In this document: piece after piece, positions 47,513 to 56,430 of the stretch
How the letters are laid out: the number at the start of each line of letters is the position of its first letter
Position numbering within the stretch: position 1 is the first letter of the stretch
Source of the DNA: Pseudoclavibacter sp. CFCC 11306
GTDB lineage: Bacteria > Actinomycetota > Actinomycetes > Actinomycetales > Microbacteriaceae
Direction: 5' to 3'
DNA: 64,000 bases
NCBI RefSeq assembly: GCF_008831235.1
Contig: NZ_WBKF01000002.1
Span: 1-64,000, forward strand
Notes under the pieces: model-generated
The model's database searches: none
The model's input: the letters and a program-made list of their open reading frames with translations, nothing else
Told to the model about the DNA's origin: nothing
Position numbers and translations under genes: made by a program

Positions 47513-48913
47513 ATGACAACGACGACCGCGAGCTCACCGAGCCCGACAGAGATTCCGCATAAAGACCGTACGCGCGCCCTATGGGGCAGTGCCATTGGCA
47601 GCACCATCGAGTGGTACGACTACTTCCTCTACGGCACAATGAGCGGCCTGGTCTTCGGACCGCTGTTCTTCCCCTCAAACGACCCTATCGTCAGTCAGCT
47701 GCTGGCCCTCGCCTCATTCGCGCTGGCCTTCCTCATTCGCCCCATCGGCGGCATCATCTTCAGCCACATCGGCGACCGCATCGGACGCAAACGCACGCTC
47801 GTCATGACGCTCACCCTCATGGGTCTCACCACCGTCGCAATCGGATGTGTGCCGAGTTACGCCACAATCGGCGTCGCCGCTCCAATTCTGCTCACACTGC
47901 TGCGTCTGCTGCAGGGCGTAGCACTCGGGGGTGAGTGGGGTGGAGGCCTGCTGCTGGCCGTCGAATATGCCCCGAAAGGCAAGCGAGGCTTCTACGGCGC
48001 AGTGCCACAGATCGGTGCGCTCCTGGGCTTGGCCCTTGGAAATTTCGCCGTGGTGCTGGCCGGATGGGTGTTCCCCGGCGACCTGTTCCTCTCGATCGGC
48101 TGGCGCATCCCCTTCATCGCTTCGATCGCTTTGCTGCTGCTCGGCCTGTGGATTCGTCACAAAGTCGACGAGACTCCGTCCTTCCGTGCCGTACAGGCCC
48201 AAGGAAAGCAGGAACGTGTGCCGATCGCCGCCACGCTGCGTCATCACTGGCGTGAGGTTCTCATCGCAACCGGTGCCAAATTCATCGAGACCTCGACCTT
48301 CTTCATCTTCGCTACATTCTCGATCACCTACGCGGTGAGCCTCGGTTATGAACGCAGCTTCGTGCTGAACATGGTGCTCATTGGCTCACTGCTCGGCGTC
48401 TCCGGCATGCTCTTCTACGGTCGACTGTCTGACGCGATCGGCCGCAAGAAGGTCTTCATGGGTGGCACCATCGCCGTGATCCTCTTCATCCTGCCGTACC
48501 TGTGGCTGTTCAACTCGGGCAATCCATTGCTGCTCGCCATCGGCATTATCGTCTCTTTCTTCTTGGTCTGGCCCACATACGGCTCGCTCATCGGCACGCT
48601 GCTGGCCGAAAGCTTCACGCCCGAAGTGCGCTACACCGGCGCATCACTCGGGTACCAGCTGGGTGCGGCAATCGTGGGCGGTCCTGCGCCGCTGATCGCC
48701 ACCGCGCTGTTGGCCGCCTTTGGCGGCAACTACGTCCCCGTCGGCATGTTCGTCATAGCTTGCGGCGTCGTATCACTGATCGCTGTAGCCTTCGCCAAAG
48801 AGCGCTACAACCAAGATCTCGACGACCTGCCCGACACCCAGGCCCGAGCTGAAGAAGCACAATCGGCCACAACACCTGTATCGTCGATCCGCACCGAAGG
48901 TGTCGAGGCATGA
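47513..48913 (+). CDS. MFS transporter, metabolite:H+ symporter (MHS) family
   Basis: A 466-residue transporter with about twelve membrane segments. The MHS signatures are clear: STIEWYDYFLYGTMSG in the first segment, RPIGGIIFSHIGDRIGRK in loop 2-3 and LLRLLQGVALGGEWGG. The family imports organic acids such as shikimate, citrate, alpha-ketoglutarate or proline. AAGGAG precedes ATG 47513. Its stop overlaps the aldolase start (ATGA). It probably imports the acid degraded by this operon. Confidence 0.92.
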   Translation: MTTTTASSPSPTEIPHKDRTRALWGSAIGSTIEWYDYFLYGTMSGLVFGPLFFPSNDPIVSQLLALASFALAFLIRPIGGIIFSHIGDRIGRKRTLVMTLTLMGLTTVAIGCVPSYATIGVAAPILLTLLRLLQGVALGGEWGGGLLLAVEYAPKGKRGFYGAVPQIGALLGLALGNFAVVLAGWVFPGDLFLSIGWRIPFIASIALLLLGLWIRHKVDETPSFRAVQAQGKQERVPIAATLRHHWREVLIATGAKFIETSTFFIFATFSITYAVSLGYERSFVLNMVLIGSLLGVSGMLFYGRLSDAIGRKKVFMGGTIAVILFILPYLWLFNSGNPLLLAIGIIVSFFLVWPTYGSLIGTLLAESFTPEVRYTGASLGYQLGAAIVGGPAPLIATALLAAFGGNYVPVGMFVIACGVVSLIAVAFAKERYNQDLDDLPDTQARAEEAQSATTPVSSIRTEGVEA

Positions 48914-49701
48914 ACGACAACGCGACGCTACAGCGACGCCAGGCCCAGGTCGCTGCTCTGCGCGGGGCGGAGCCTTCGTTCGGCCTCTGGAACGCGGTCA
49001 CTCCCACCGTCGCTCTCGAGCTCGCTGCCAGACAACATTTTGACTACGTCTGTGTCGACTGGCAGCACGGCCTGATCGACTACGCCGACGTTATTCAGAG
49101 CTTGATCGTGATCGACGCAGCGGGAAGCACGCCCATCGTGCGGGTGCCGGGCAACAACGCCAATGACATCGGCAAGGCCCTCGATGCGGGTGCAAGTGCG
49201 ATCATCGTTCCGCTGATCAACACCGCCGACGAGGCACGTGCGGCCGTTCGAGCCACACGCTATCCGGTGTCGGGAGGCGCACGATCGTACGGGCCAATGC
49301 GCGCGGAGCATCTGCTCGGCGCAGATCCACGCACTGTTGACAAGACGGTCGCATTGTTCGTGATGATTGAGACCCAGCAAGGCCTCGACAATCTCGACGC
49401 GATCGTCTCGGTCGACGGCGTCGACGGCGTGTACATCGGCCCCTACGATCTCTCGCTCGGGCTTGGGGCACAGGTGCCGTTCGAGCCAGCCATACTGCCC
49501 AAGCTCGAAGCCAGTGTCGAGCACATCCGATCAACCGTCACGCAGGCTGGAAAGATCGCTGGCATCCACACACCAAACGGCGAGGCTGCGGCAAAGCGTG
49601 CCCAGCAGGGCTTCAATGTGATCACGGTGACGACCGACGTGAGTCTGCTCGCCGAGGCTGCCGCTGAACAGCTTGCTATCGCCCGCCAACGAGAGGACTG
49701 A
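48910..49701 (+). CDS. HpcH/HpaI family class II aldolase
   Basis: A 263-residue TIM-barrel aldolase that cleaves 2-keto-3-deoxy or 4-hydroxy-2-keto acids to pyruvate plus an aldehyde, using a divalent metal. Family motifs are visible: FGLWNAVTPTVALELAA, FDYVCVDWQHGLIDY (catalytic His region), VRVPGNNANDIGKALDAGA, VPLINTADEA and MIETQQGLDNLD with the metal-binding Glu. It is translationally coupled to the transporter gene by an ATGA overlap. The aldehyde product is probably passed to the dehydrogenase encoded next. Confidence 0.9.
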   Translation: MNDNATLQRRQAQVAALRGAEPSFGLWNAVTPTVALELAARQHFDYVCVDWQHGLIDYADVIQSLIVIDAAGSTPIVRVPGNNANDIGKALDAGASAIIVPLINTADEARAAVRATRYPVSGGARSYGPMRAEHLLGADPRTVDKTVALFVMIETQQGLDNLDAIVSVDGVDGVYIGPYDLSLGLGAQVPFEPAILPKLEASVEHIRSTVTQAGKIAGIHTPNGEAAAKRAQQGFNVITVTTDVSLLAEAAAEQLAIARQRED

Positions 49702-49705
49702 TCCC

Positions 49706-51163
49706 ATGAACGCACATTTCACATCATCTTCAGAGATCTCCGATACCGTCACTCGTGCGGCGGAGGCCTCATTGACCTGGGCTGCTACCCCGGTCAAGCG
49801 GAGAGCTCAAGCCTTGGAGGCGATCGCTGGAGCTCTCGATTCCGCAGCCGACCAGCTCGTACCGATGGCCAAGCGTGAGACACACCTTACAGAAGGGCGT
49901 CTGCAAGGTGAACTGGTTCGCACGAGCTTCCAGCTTCGCCTGTTCGCCGAAGTAGTTCGAGACGGAGGGTATCTCGATTCTCGCATCGACCATGCGGACC
50001 CCGAGTGGCCAATGGGGGCGCGTCCAGACCTTCGACGCACACTGATTCCTATTGGCCCGGTCGTGGTGTTTGCCGCTAGCAATTTTCCATTCGCGTTCTC
50101 GGTGATCGGTGGAGATACAGCATCTGCGCTCGCTGCCGGCAACAGCGTAGTGCTCAAAGTGCACTCCGGTCACCCCGAGCTCTCACGGCTCACCGGTGAG
50201 GTGGTAGCCTCGGCTCTGCGCACGGTACAGGCGCCAGACAATCTACTGCAGCTCATCTACGGCACGGACGCTGGAGTCGAAGCGTTGACTGATCCCCGCA
50301 TCAAGGCCGGCGCCTTCACGGGCTCGATTCCCGGTGGTCGCGCACTGTTCGACCTAGCCCAAAGCCGACCCGAACCCATTCCGTTCTACGGGGAGTTAGG
50401 CAGCCTCAACCCGGTCTTCGTCTCTCGCTCTGCTGCCACAGAACGTGCGGCAGCAGTCGTCGACGAGTATGTGAAGTCATTCACCTTGGGTGCAGGGCAG
50501 TTCTGCACAAAACCCGGATTACTGTTGCACCCCGCCGGCTCCGGAGTTCGCGATCTGCTTGAGCACGCACAGTTGCCTGATCCTGTTCCCCTTCTGAACG
50601 ATCGCATCCAGCGGGGATTCGCTACCTCGCTCGCCGGCCTCGCTGCGCACCCCCATGTCGCGCCAGTGCGATTCACAGAATCAAGCACTAGCACTCCCCC
50701 AGCACCCAGCGTACTGGCCACGAGTGTGCAGGCGCTGATTGAGGATCCGACACTCCTCGACGAGGTCTTCGGGCCGGCGACACTGATTGCAGAGTATGAG
50801 CACGACGAGCAGTTGCTGCAGCTGGTTGAGGCGTTACCTGGTCAGCTGACTGCCACACTGATCGCGAACGAAAATGACACGCTGGCACCTCAGCTGATCG
50901 ATGCCCTCAGTCGACGCGCCGGGCGCATCCTATGGAATGAATGGCCTACTGGGGTGACCGTGAGCTATGCGCAGCAGCACGGAGGGCCGTATCCGGCCAC
51001 TACCGCGTCAATGAGCACCTCGGTGGGATCTGCGGCGATCAGCCGTTTCATACGACCTGTGGCGTACCAGAACCTGCCACAGTCATTACTGCCCGCCAAC
51101 CTGCGCGATGAGGCTCGAACGACGCCTGCACTGGTCGACGGCAAGCGTGTGGAACGCGCCTGA
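49706..51163 (+). CDS. Aldehyde dehydrogenase (NADP+), 2-oxoglutarate-semialdehyde dehydrogenase type
   Basis: A 485-residue aldehyde dehydrogenase with the family's VVVFAASNFPFAFSVIGGDT, the glycine motif near FTGSIPGGRALF, the catalytic Glu in PFYGELGSLNP and the catalytic Cys in GAGQFCTKPG. The pattern is that of ketoglutarate-semialdehyde and 2,5-dioxopentanoate dehydrogenases of sugar-acid catabolism. GAGAGGA lies 8 nt before ATG 49706. It ends the operon. A dehydratase, usual in such pathways, is missing from the cluster. Confidence 0.9.
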   Translation: MNAHFTSSSEISDTVTRAAEASLTWAATPVKRRAQALEAIAGALDSAADQLVPMAKRETHLTEGRLQGELVRTSFQLRLFAEVVRDGGYLDSRIDHADPEWPMGARPDLRRTLIPIGPVVVFAASNFPFAFSVIGGDTASALAAGNSVVLKVHSGHPELSRLTGEVVASALRTVQAPDNLLQLIYGTDAGVEALTDPRIKAGAFTGSIPGGRALFDLAQSRPEPIPFYGELGSLNPVFVSRSAATERAAAVVDEYVKSFTLGAGQFCTKPGLLLHPAGSGVRDLLEHAQLPDPVPLLNDRIQRGFATSLAGLAAHPHVAPVRFTESSTSTPPAPSVLATSVQALIEDPTLLDEVFGPATLIAEYEHDEQLLQLVEALPGQLTATLIANENDTLAPQLIDALSRRAGRILWNEWPTGVTVSYAQQHGGPYPATTASMSTSVGSAAISRFIRPVAYQNLPQSLLPANLRDEARTTPALVDGKRVERA

Positions 51164-51517
51164 CTGTCTGTGTGGCCTGCCCGCGTGGTACCAATCGCAT
51201 GGGCAGGCCGCACAAAGGCAACCGCCCCGCTCAAATGGCGCCAGTCGCAAGAGCCCCACGCGACCTCTCAGCTCGGCGTTCGAGCCGGAGATCTGGGCAG
51301 CATTTCGAGACTTCGGCTGTTCAGGGGGCACACCAAGCCAGACAGAATCGAAGCCGTTTCACCCACCGCAACGCTCACGTGCGGCCATTCCGGTGCAGCG
51401 ATGCGTCACCGGGCAGTGTGCGGTCTAAGATCCGAAGAATTCTCGCACATTGATTCACGCCGCAACGTCAAAGGCGTCGAATCACGGCGATAGACTCCTG
51501 AACGCTACAGTGAGTCC
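51164..51517. other. 354-nt intergenic region
   Basis: It holds a terminator-like hairpin at its left end and the -10-like TACAGT (51506-51511) of the next gene at its right end. Between them I see no convincing gene or RNA. Confidence 0.65.
51169..51214 (+). terminator. Terminator-like hairpin after the catabolic operon
   Basis: The 14-nt arm 51169-51182 pairs with 51201-51214 with one mismatch, around an 18-nt loop that itself can fold. It begins 5 nt after the aldehyde dehydrogenase stop. Confidence 0.6.
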
Positions 51518-51796
51518 ATGACCGCTGAGACTTCCGAATCCACTTCTCCCGTCACCTTCTACGGTGCCGCCTGGTGCGGCGACTGCCGTCGCGCCAAGGC
51601 CCTGCTCGATGACCTCCACGTGACCTACGACTACGTCGACCTCGTCGCAACTCCCGAGCGAGCCGAAGACGCGAAACACATCAGCGGCCGCACCAACATC
51701 CCCGTCATCGCCTTCGCCGACGGCACCCACCAGGTCGAACCCTCGAATGCCGAGCTCGAAGCCAAAGTGCGCGAACTCGGGGTCGTGCCCGAGTAG
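51518..51796 (+). CDS. Glutaredoxin-like protein with CGDC active site
   Basis: A 92-residue thioredoxin-fold protein. VTFYGAAWCGDCRRAKALL carries the redox site CGDC at about residues 20-23, and NIPVIAFADG supplies the cis-proline. The CGDC motif separates it from mycoredoxin (CGYC), encoded here at 60095. It probably reduces mixed disulfides or a dedicated partner. TACAGT ends 6 nt before the ATG, suggesting a leaderless message. The next gene starts 9 nt after its stop. Confidence 0.85.
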   Translation: MTAETSESTSPVTFYGAAWCGDCRRAKALLDDLHVTYDYVDLVATPERAEDAKHISGRTNIPVIAFADGTHQVEPSNAELEAKVRELGVVPE

Positions 51797-51805
51797 GCTC
51801 GACAC

Positions 51806-52075
51806 ATGACGAAGAAACCCGCCTCGCAGGCTGCCGCATCCGCATCGAGAACACCTGCGTCGAGACGTGGCCGTGAGATCGCCGTCACCGTCGTCGGCAT
51901 CACACAGATCGCTCTCGCGGCCATCGCCGCTGCCGACCTGTCTCATCGGCGCTCAGACGAGGTGCACGGGCCGAAGATGGTCTGGTCGCTCGCGTTGAAC
52001 ATCCCATGGGCAGGCCCGCTCTCGTACTTCGCGCTCGGTCGCAAAGACCCGACGTCTCTGCCCCGATTCAAGTGA
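51806..52075 (+). CDS. Small membrane protein, PLDc_N-like
   Basis: An 89-residue protein: a basic, disordered start of about 22 residues, a membrane segment ([19 protein letters not shown]) and a second hydrophobic stretch ending LSYFALGR. The spacing W-x(2)-L...P-W-A-G-P-L-x-Y...G-R matches the small domain found at the N-terminus of phospholipase D/cardiolipin synthase proteins and in many stand-alone actinobacterial proteins. Its function is unknown. TAGGCT, overlapping the previous stop codon, lies 6 nt before the ATG. Confidence 0.7.
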   Translation: MTKKPASQAAASASRTPASRRGREIAVTVVGITQIALAAIAAADLSHRRSDEVHGPKMVWSLALNIPWAGPLSYFALGRKDPTSLPRFK

Positions 52076-52148
52076 CCAGTTCTCTCGGCTAGACCGCACA
52101 TCACGAAACGACGCCCCTGCTGCCCGCCCAGTGCGCCACAATAGACGC

Positions 52149-53633
52149 ATGAGCACCGCTGCAACCGCCACCGCATCCAACGACGACGAATCTCGTCGAC
52201 CCGTCGACGCATCTCTATCCGAGACCAGAACACCTGCTGCTGCGCCCGGCGCCGGCGGCTCTGCGCGCGACACGACGCCCGGCACCATCGGCACCCCGCT
52301 CACCCCGCATGCGACCCGCGCGCTGCTGCTGGGCTCCGGCGAGCTCGGCAAAGAGGTGACCATCGAACTGCAGCGTCTCGGCATCGAGACGGTCGCTGTC
52401 GACCGATATGCGAACGCACCGGCGCATCAAGTCGCCCACCGCGCACACGTGATCGACATGCAGGATCCCGCAGCACTGCGCAGCGTGCTCGAGACCGAAC
52501 GACCTGACCTGATCATTCCCGAGATCGAGGCCATCGCGACCAGCGTGCTCGCCGAGATCGAAGCCGAGCAGCCGTGGCCGGTTCGGGTGGTGCCCACCGC
52601 TCGCGCGACCGTGCTCACCATGGACCGCGAGGGCATCCGCCGTCTCGCGGCCGAGACCTTGGGGCTGCCCACGAGCCCGTACCGCTTCGTCGATTCGGTC
52701 GAAGAACTGCGCGTGGCCGTCGGCGAGCTCGGTCTGCCTGCGGTCATCAAGCCCGTCATGTCGTCGTCGGGTCATGGCCAGTCGGTGCTGCGCGCATTCG
52801 ACGACGTCGACGCTGCGTGGGATGCCGCCCAGACCGGGTCTCGCGGCCACGCTGCCGAGGGTCACGCCGTGCGCTGCATCGTCGAGGGCTTCGTCGACTT
52901 CGACGACGAAATCACCCAGCTCACGGTGCGCCACGCCGGCGGCACCACGTTCCTCGACCCTGTTCACCACCTGCAGGTCGACGGCGACTACGCCGAATCA
53001 TGGCAAATGCCGCATTCCGCCCCCTCATCCATGCCAAGTTCCATGTCTCGATCGGTGGGTGGCACAATTCCCATGTCTCGATCGGCGAGCGACACCGAGA
53101 CCCTGCCCCACTCAGAAGGGCACGCCGAGAACCGCCCCTGCCACGAGGAAGGCTCCGGCCTCAGCGAGGCGATCGTCACCAAGGCCCGCGACGTCGCTCG
53201 GCGCATCACCGACGCGCTCGGCGGCTGGGGCCTCTTCGGGGTCGAACTCTTCGTCAAAGGCGACGAGGTCATCTTCAGCGAAGTCTCTCCCCGACCGCAC
53301 GACACCGGGCTCGTCACGCTCGTCAGCCAGGATCTCAGCGAGTTCGCCCTGCATGCCCGCGCCGTGCTCGGACTCCCCGTGGCCGAGCCTGAGCGCTTCC
53401 CAGGCGCAGCGGCGAGCGTGCCCGTCAAAGTCGCCGGCAGCGGCGTTCCGGTGTTCCATCATGTGAATGCCGCACTCGCCGCCGCCCCGACCGCACAGCT
53501 GCGTCTCTTCGGCAAGCCTCGAGTCGATGGCGAGCGCCGTGTGGCGGTCGCTCTCGCCCGCGGAGCGAACGTCGACGAAGCCCGAGCACGTGCCCATGCG
53601 ATCGCAGACGCCTTGCAAGTCGAGCTGTGCTGA
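52149..53633 (+). CDS. purT: Formate-dependent phosphoribosylglycinamide formyltransferase 2, with an in-frame insert
   Basis: ATP-grasp enzyme that makes formyl-GAR from GAR, formate and ATP in purine synthesis. Motifs: [55 protein letters not shown] and the strongly conserved [20 protein letters not shown]. It has 494 residues against about 392 in Escherichia coli. The excess is a disordered N-terminus of about 45 residues and an insert of about 45 residues after GDYAESWQ that contains [14 protein letters not shown] and is encoded by the repeat element at 52998-53087. CACAAT lies 6 nt before the ATG (leaderless). The core motifs are intact, so the enzyme is probably active. Confidence 0.92.
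   Translation: MSTAATATASNDDESRRPVDASLSETRTPAAAPGAGGSARDTTPGTIGTPLTPHATRALLLGSGELGKEVTIELQRLGIETVAVDRYANAPAHQVAHRAHVIDMQDPAALRSVLETERPDLIIPEIEAIATSVLAEIEAEQPWPVRVVPTARATVLTMDREGIRRLAAETLGLPTSPYRFVDSVEELRVAVGELGLPAVIKPVMSSSGHGQSVLRAFDDVDAAWDAAQTGSRGHAAEGHAVRCIVEGFVDFDDEITQLTVRHAGGTTFLDPVHHLQVDGDYAESWQMPHSAPSSMPSSMSRSVGGTIPMSRSASDTETLPHSEGHAENRPCHEEGSGLSEAIVTKARDVARRITDALGGWGLFGVELFVKGDEVIFSEVSPRPHDTGLVTLVSQDLSEFALHARAVLGLPVAEPERFPGAAASVPVKVAGSGVPVFHHVNAALAAAPTAQLRLFGKPRVDGERRVAVALARGANVDEARARAHAIADALQVELC
52998..53087. repeat. Palindromic repeat element, copy inside purT
   Basis: Segment with CATGGCAAATGC (52999-53010), the 15-mer at 53030-53044 (reverse complement of 42443-42457) and two CATGTCTCGATCGG units starting 30 nt apart (53042 and 53072). 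The same parts in the same spacing occur between genes at 42404-42497. The 30-nt period keeps the purT frame open and gives a ten-residue protein repeat. Confidence 0.65.
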
Positions 53634-53720
53634 AGACCTGGAGGAGCACACAGCGAACACACTCACTGCTGCCCGCATAAGCAAATGTGATCGCCAGGTT
53701 CTTCTGCGTTTCTGCTGCGT

Positions 53721-53736
53721 TACCAGCCTGTAACCC
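53721..53736. promoter_or_regulatory. Inverted repeat upstream of the TynB-like gene
   Basis: GTTAC (53721-53725) and GTAAC (53732-53736) form a 5-bp inverted repeat with a 6-nt spacer in the 225-nt gap before the ornithine-cyclodeaminase-like gene. It is a weak operator candidate only. Confidence 0.2.
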
Positions 53737-53858
53737 CTGCGGTCATGTCGCACACCCAGGCACGACGCCCCTGCACTATGGATCTCAGCGCCCCGCTTCG
53801 ACGTTGATGCGTCGTCGCCCAGACAGGGCACCAGCCGTGCAGACGAGAGGAACCGTCC

Positions 53859-54992
53859 ATGACAACAGAGATCGACTTTCTGTATCTGAATGAGCGCGAC
53901 ATGATCGCCGCAGGTGTCACTGAGATCGCAGAATGCATCGACGTGATGGAAGAGACCTTCGTCCTGCTGCGCGACGGCGACTTCAAGATGGCCGGTGCCA
54001 ACGGCAACTCGCATGGTGCGATGGTCACCTTTCCCGAACACCCCGTCTTTCCCGGAATGCCCGCAGACGGCCCCGATCGTCGTTTCATGGCGATGCCCGC
54101 ATACCTCGGCGGGCGCTTCGGCACGACAGGTGTCAAGTGGTACGGCTCGAATGCCGAGAACCGCACCAAGGGCCTGCCGCGATCGATCCACCTCTTCACC
54201 CTCAATGACACCGACACCGGCGCACCACTGGCGGTCATGTCTGCCAACCTGTTGAGTGCATACCGCACAGGTGCCGTTCCCGGCGTCGGCGTCAAGCACC
54301 TGGCCCGCGAGGATGCGAAGACCGTCTCAGTGATCGGCCCCGGCGTGATGGCCAAGACCGCAGTCGAGGGGGTGCTCGCGCTGCGCCCGAGCATCGACAC
54401 TCTGACGGTCAAGGGTCGTGGCCGCGCGGCCATCGACGACTTCGTCTCATACGTGCAGAAGAAATACCCGCAGGTGACCAATATTGACGTGGTCGACACC
54501 GAACAGGAGGCAGTGAGAGACGCCGACGTGGTGATCGTGGCGGTCACCACGGGAGCCGGCGGATCATCCACCTTTCCGCATTTCGACGAGGCCTGGATCA
54601 AACCCGGAGCACTCTTTCTCTGCCCCGCAGCAGCCCACTTCGACGACGACTTCATCGTCAACCGTGCTCGAACCATCGTCGATCATCCCGGGTTGTACGA
54701 GGCGTGGAAGGAGGAGTACGGAACCGATGCCTATGAGATTCTCGGCATCGTGGGCACGCACTTCTACGATCTCGTGAACGCCGATCTGCTCGACCTCGAG
54801 AAGATCGAACAGATCGCTGACATTGCCCAGGCCGAAGGCCCGAAGCGCAGAAGCGACGATGAGATCATCATCTATTCCGTCGGCGGCATGCCCGTCGAAG
54901 ACGTCGCCTGGGGAACAACGATCTACCGCAACGCCATCGAGCGGGGAATCGGCGTCTCTCTCAACCTGTGGGACAAACCGGCTCTGGCCTGA
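53859..54992 (+). CDS. Ornithine cyclodeaminase/mu-crystallin family protein (tyramine oxidase subunit B-like)
   Basis: A 377-residue protein of the ornithine cyclodeaminase family: substrate-domain region GTTGVKWYGSNAENRTKGLPRS, then a Rossmann domain (VSVIGPGVMAKTAVEGVLAL) with DADVVIVAVTT and a C-terminal return to the first domain. The set of motifs matches the subgroup labelled tyramine oxidase subunit B in databases, as I recall. Members reduce imines or deaminate amino acids with NAD(P)H. AGAGGA lies 8 nt before the ATG. The next gene encodes an amine-oxidising flavoprotein, so the two may act in one amine degradation step. Confidence 0.85.
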   Translation: MTTEIDFLYLNERDMIAAGVTEIAECIDVMEETFVLLRDGDFKMAGANGNSHGAMVTFPEHPVFPGMPADGPDRRFMAMPAYLGGRFGTTGVKWYGSNAENRTKGLPRSIHLFTLNDTDTGAPLAVMSANLLSAYRTGAVPGVGVKHLAREDAKTVSVIGPGVMAKTAVEGVLALRPSIDTLTVKGRGRAAIDDFVSYVQKKYPQVTNIDVVDTEQEAVRDADVVIVAVTTGAGGSSTFPHFDEAWIKPGALFLCPAAAHFDDDFIVNRARTIVDHPGLYEAWKEEYGTDAYEILGIVGTHFYDLVNADLLDLEKIEQIADIAQAEGPKRRSDDEIIIYSVGGMPVEDVAWGTTIYRNAIERGIGVSLNLWDKPALA

Positions 54993-55066
54993 GACACAGC
55001 AGGCCGCCGAGCAGGGGCCCAGAAGCGCCCACACCGACTCCAGAGGCACGACGAACGGAGCATATT

Positions 55067-56209
55067 ATGAGCATCGAACAGGCCGACGTCGTCGTCATCG
55101 GCCTCGGCACCATCGGCTCGGCTGCCGCCTGGCAGCTGAGCAAACGTTTCGACAGAGTCATCGGCATCGAGCAGTTCGGCCTCGGGCATCCGTTCGGCGG
55201 GTACACCGGCGAGTCACGGCTGTACCGCGCCGCGTACCACGAAGGCAGCATGTACGTGCCGCTGCTGATGCGCGCTCGTGAGCTGTGGTTCGAGCTGCAG
55301 AAGGCAGCCGGTCGGGAACTCTTCCTTCCGGTGGGCACGCTGTCGGTAGCACCAGAGGGGGACACCTCGATCGCCAACGTCGTGAAGAGCGTGCAGGAGC
55401 ATGACATTCCGCACGAAGTCTTCGACGCGGACGCGCTCCGCAAACGCTACCCACAGTTTCGCGTTCACGATGACGATATGGCCGTGCTCGATCTGCTGGG
55501 CGGCGGCCTGCGGCCCGAACTCACCGTCTACAGCACACAGGAGCTGGCCCGTGTGAACGGAGCGACACTCTACGATCACGAACAGGTGTACAGCATCGCC
55601 GAAGACGGCGGGCACGTCACCATTCGTACGTCTGGCCGGATCATTCACGCCGAGCACGTCGTCGTCACCACCGGCTCATGGGCGTCTGAGCTGCACCCTG
55701 AACTCGCTTCAGTCATCAAGGTGCACCCGCTGGTGCTGACCTGGTTCATTCCCGAACGTCTCGACGACTTTCTGCCCGAAGCCTTCCCCACCTTCATTCG
55801 TGATCGTGACGGCGTGCACTTCTTCGGAGCGCCGTCACTCGACGGCTACAGCGTGAAGGTGAGCCCGGACAATCTGATGCCTGCAGTGCGCACGGTCGCT
55901 GACCTGCCTCGCGTGCTGCCGCAGTCTCTGCTCGACAGCCTCGGGGCCAAGGCACGCTCGTTCTTTCCAGCTCTGCAGCCGCAGCCTGTGCATTACAGCA
56001 CGCACCCAGAGGGCTTCACCGCCAACAAGGTGCCCATCATCGATCGCAGCGACTCTGGTCGTGTTGTGGCGATCACCGGTCTCTCTGGCCACGGCTTCAA
56101 ATTCACGCCCGTGTTTGGTGAGCTCGCAGCCAGGCTGATCGCCGACGAGCAGACCGAGCTCTACGATGATCGCTTCAGCATCGCCGCACATCTCGCCGCG
56201 GTCAGCTGA
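55067..56209 (+). CDS. FAD-dependent amine/N-methyl amino acid oxidase (SolA/MSOX-like)
   Basis: A 380-residue flavoenzyme resembling N-methyltryptophan oxidase and monomeric sarcosine oxidase. The FAD motif VVIGLGTIGSAAAWQL is near residue 8, the family signature FGGYTGESRLYRAAY follows, and ITGLSGHGFKFTPVFGELAA is at the C-terminus. In MSOX, FAD is attached to a Cys near the C-terminus (a GFSGHGFK-adjacent CxY); this region reads FKFTPV, and Cys is absent, so the flavin is probably not covalently bound. ATG 55067 has CGGAG 6 nt upstream. It is co-directional with the TynB-like gene (74-nt gap). Confidence 0.86.
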   Translation: MSIEQADVVVIGLGTIGSAAAWQLSKRFDRVIGIEQFGLGHPFGGYTGESRLYRAAYHEGSMYVPLLMRARELWFELQKAAGRELFLPVGTLSVAPEGDTSIANVVKSVQEHDIPHEVFDADALRKRYPQFRVHDDDMAVLDLLGGGLRPELTVYSTQELARVNGATLYDHEQVYSIAEDGGHVTIRTSGRIIHAEHVVVTTGSWASELHPELASVIKVHPLVLTWFIPERLDDFLPEAFPTFIRDRDGVHFFGAPSLDGYSVKVSPDNLMPAVRTVADLPRVLPQSLLDSLGAKARSFFPALQPQPVHYSTHPEGFTANKVPIIDRSDSGRVVAITGLSGHGFKFTPVFGELAARLIADEQTELYDDRFSIAAHLAAVS

Positions 56210-56347
56210 TTCCCCGTTCGCCGTCACCCGCGATGTGATGCGCCACCGGGTCAGGAGACGCACAGCTGCTCACGCGCGGCCTGCATGAACACCGTCCCGC
56301 ATTGAACGCGATCTCGACAGAGTGGCGGATGCGGTCGAAGAGAACGA

Positions 56348-56389
56348 GTGTGGGCTCGGCTCCCGGGATATTGGGAGCCGAGCCCACAC
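56348..56389. terminator. Bidirectional terminator, 17-bp perfect stem
   Basis: GTGTGGGCTCGGCTCCC (56348-56364) is exactly complementary to 56373-56389 around an 8-nt loop. It lies between the convergent flavin oxidase and ammonium transporter genes. Confidence 0.85.
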
Positions 56390-56430
56390 CTCTCGTCACG
56401 ATCCGGGCTTTGTGCCCGGCTCTCTCGCCG

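Noticed and set aside
51164-51517. A small gene between the aldehyde dehydrogenase and redoxin genes
   Set aside because: Several frames are open but none has a plausible start signal or protein-like composition; the region holds a hairpin and a promoter.
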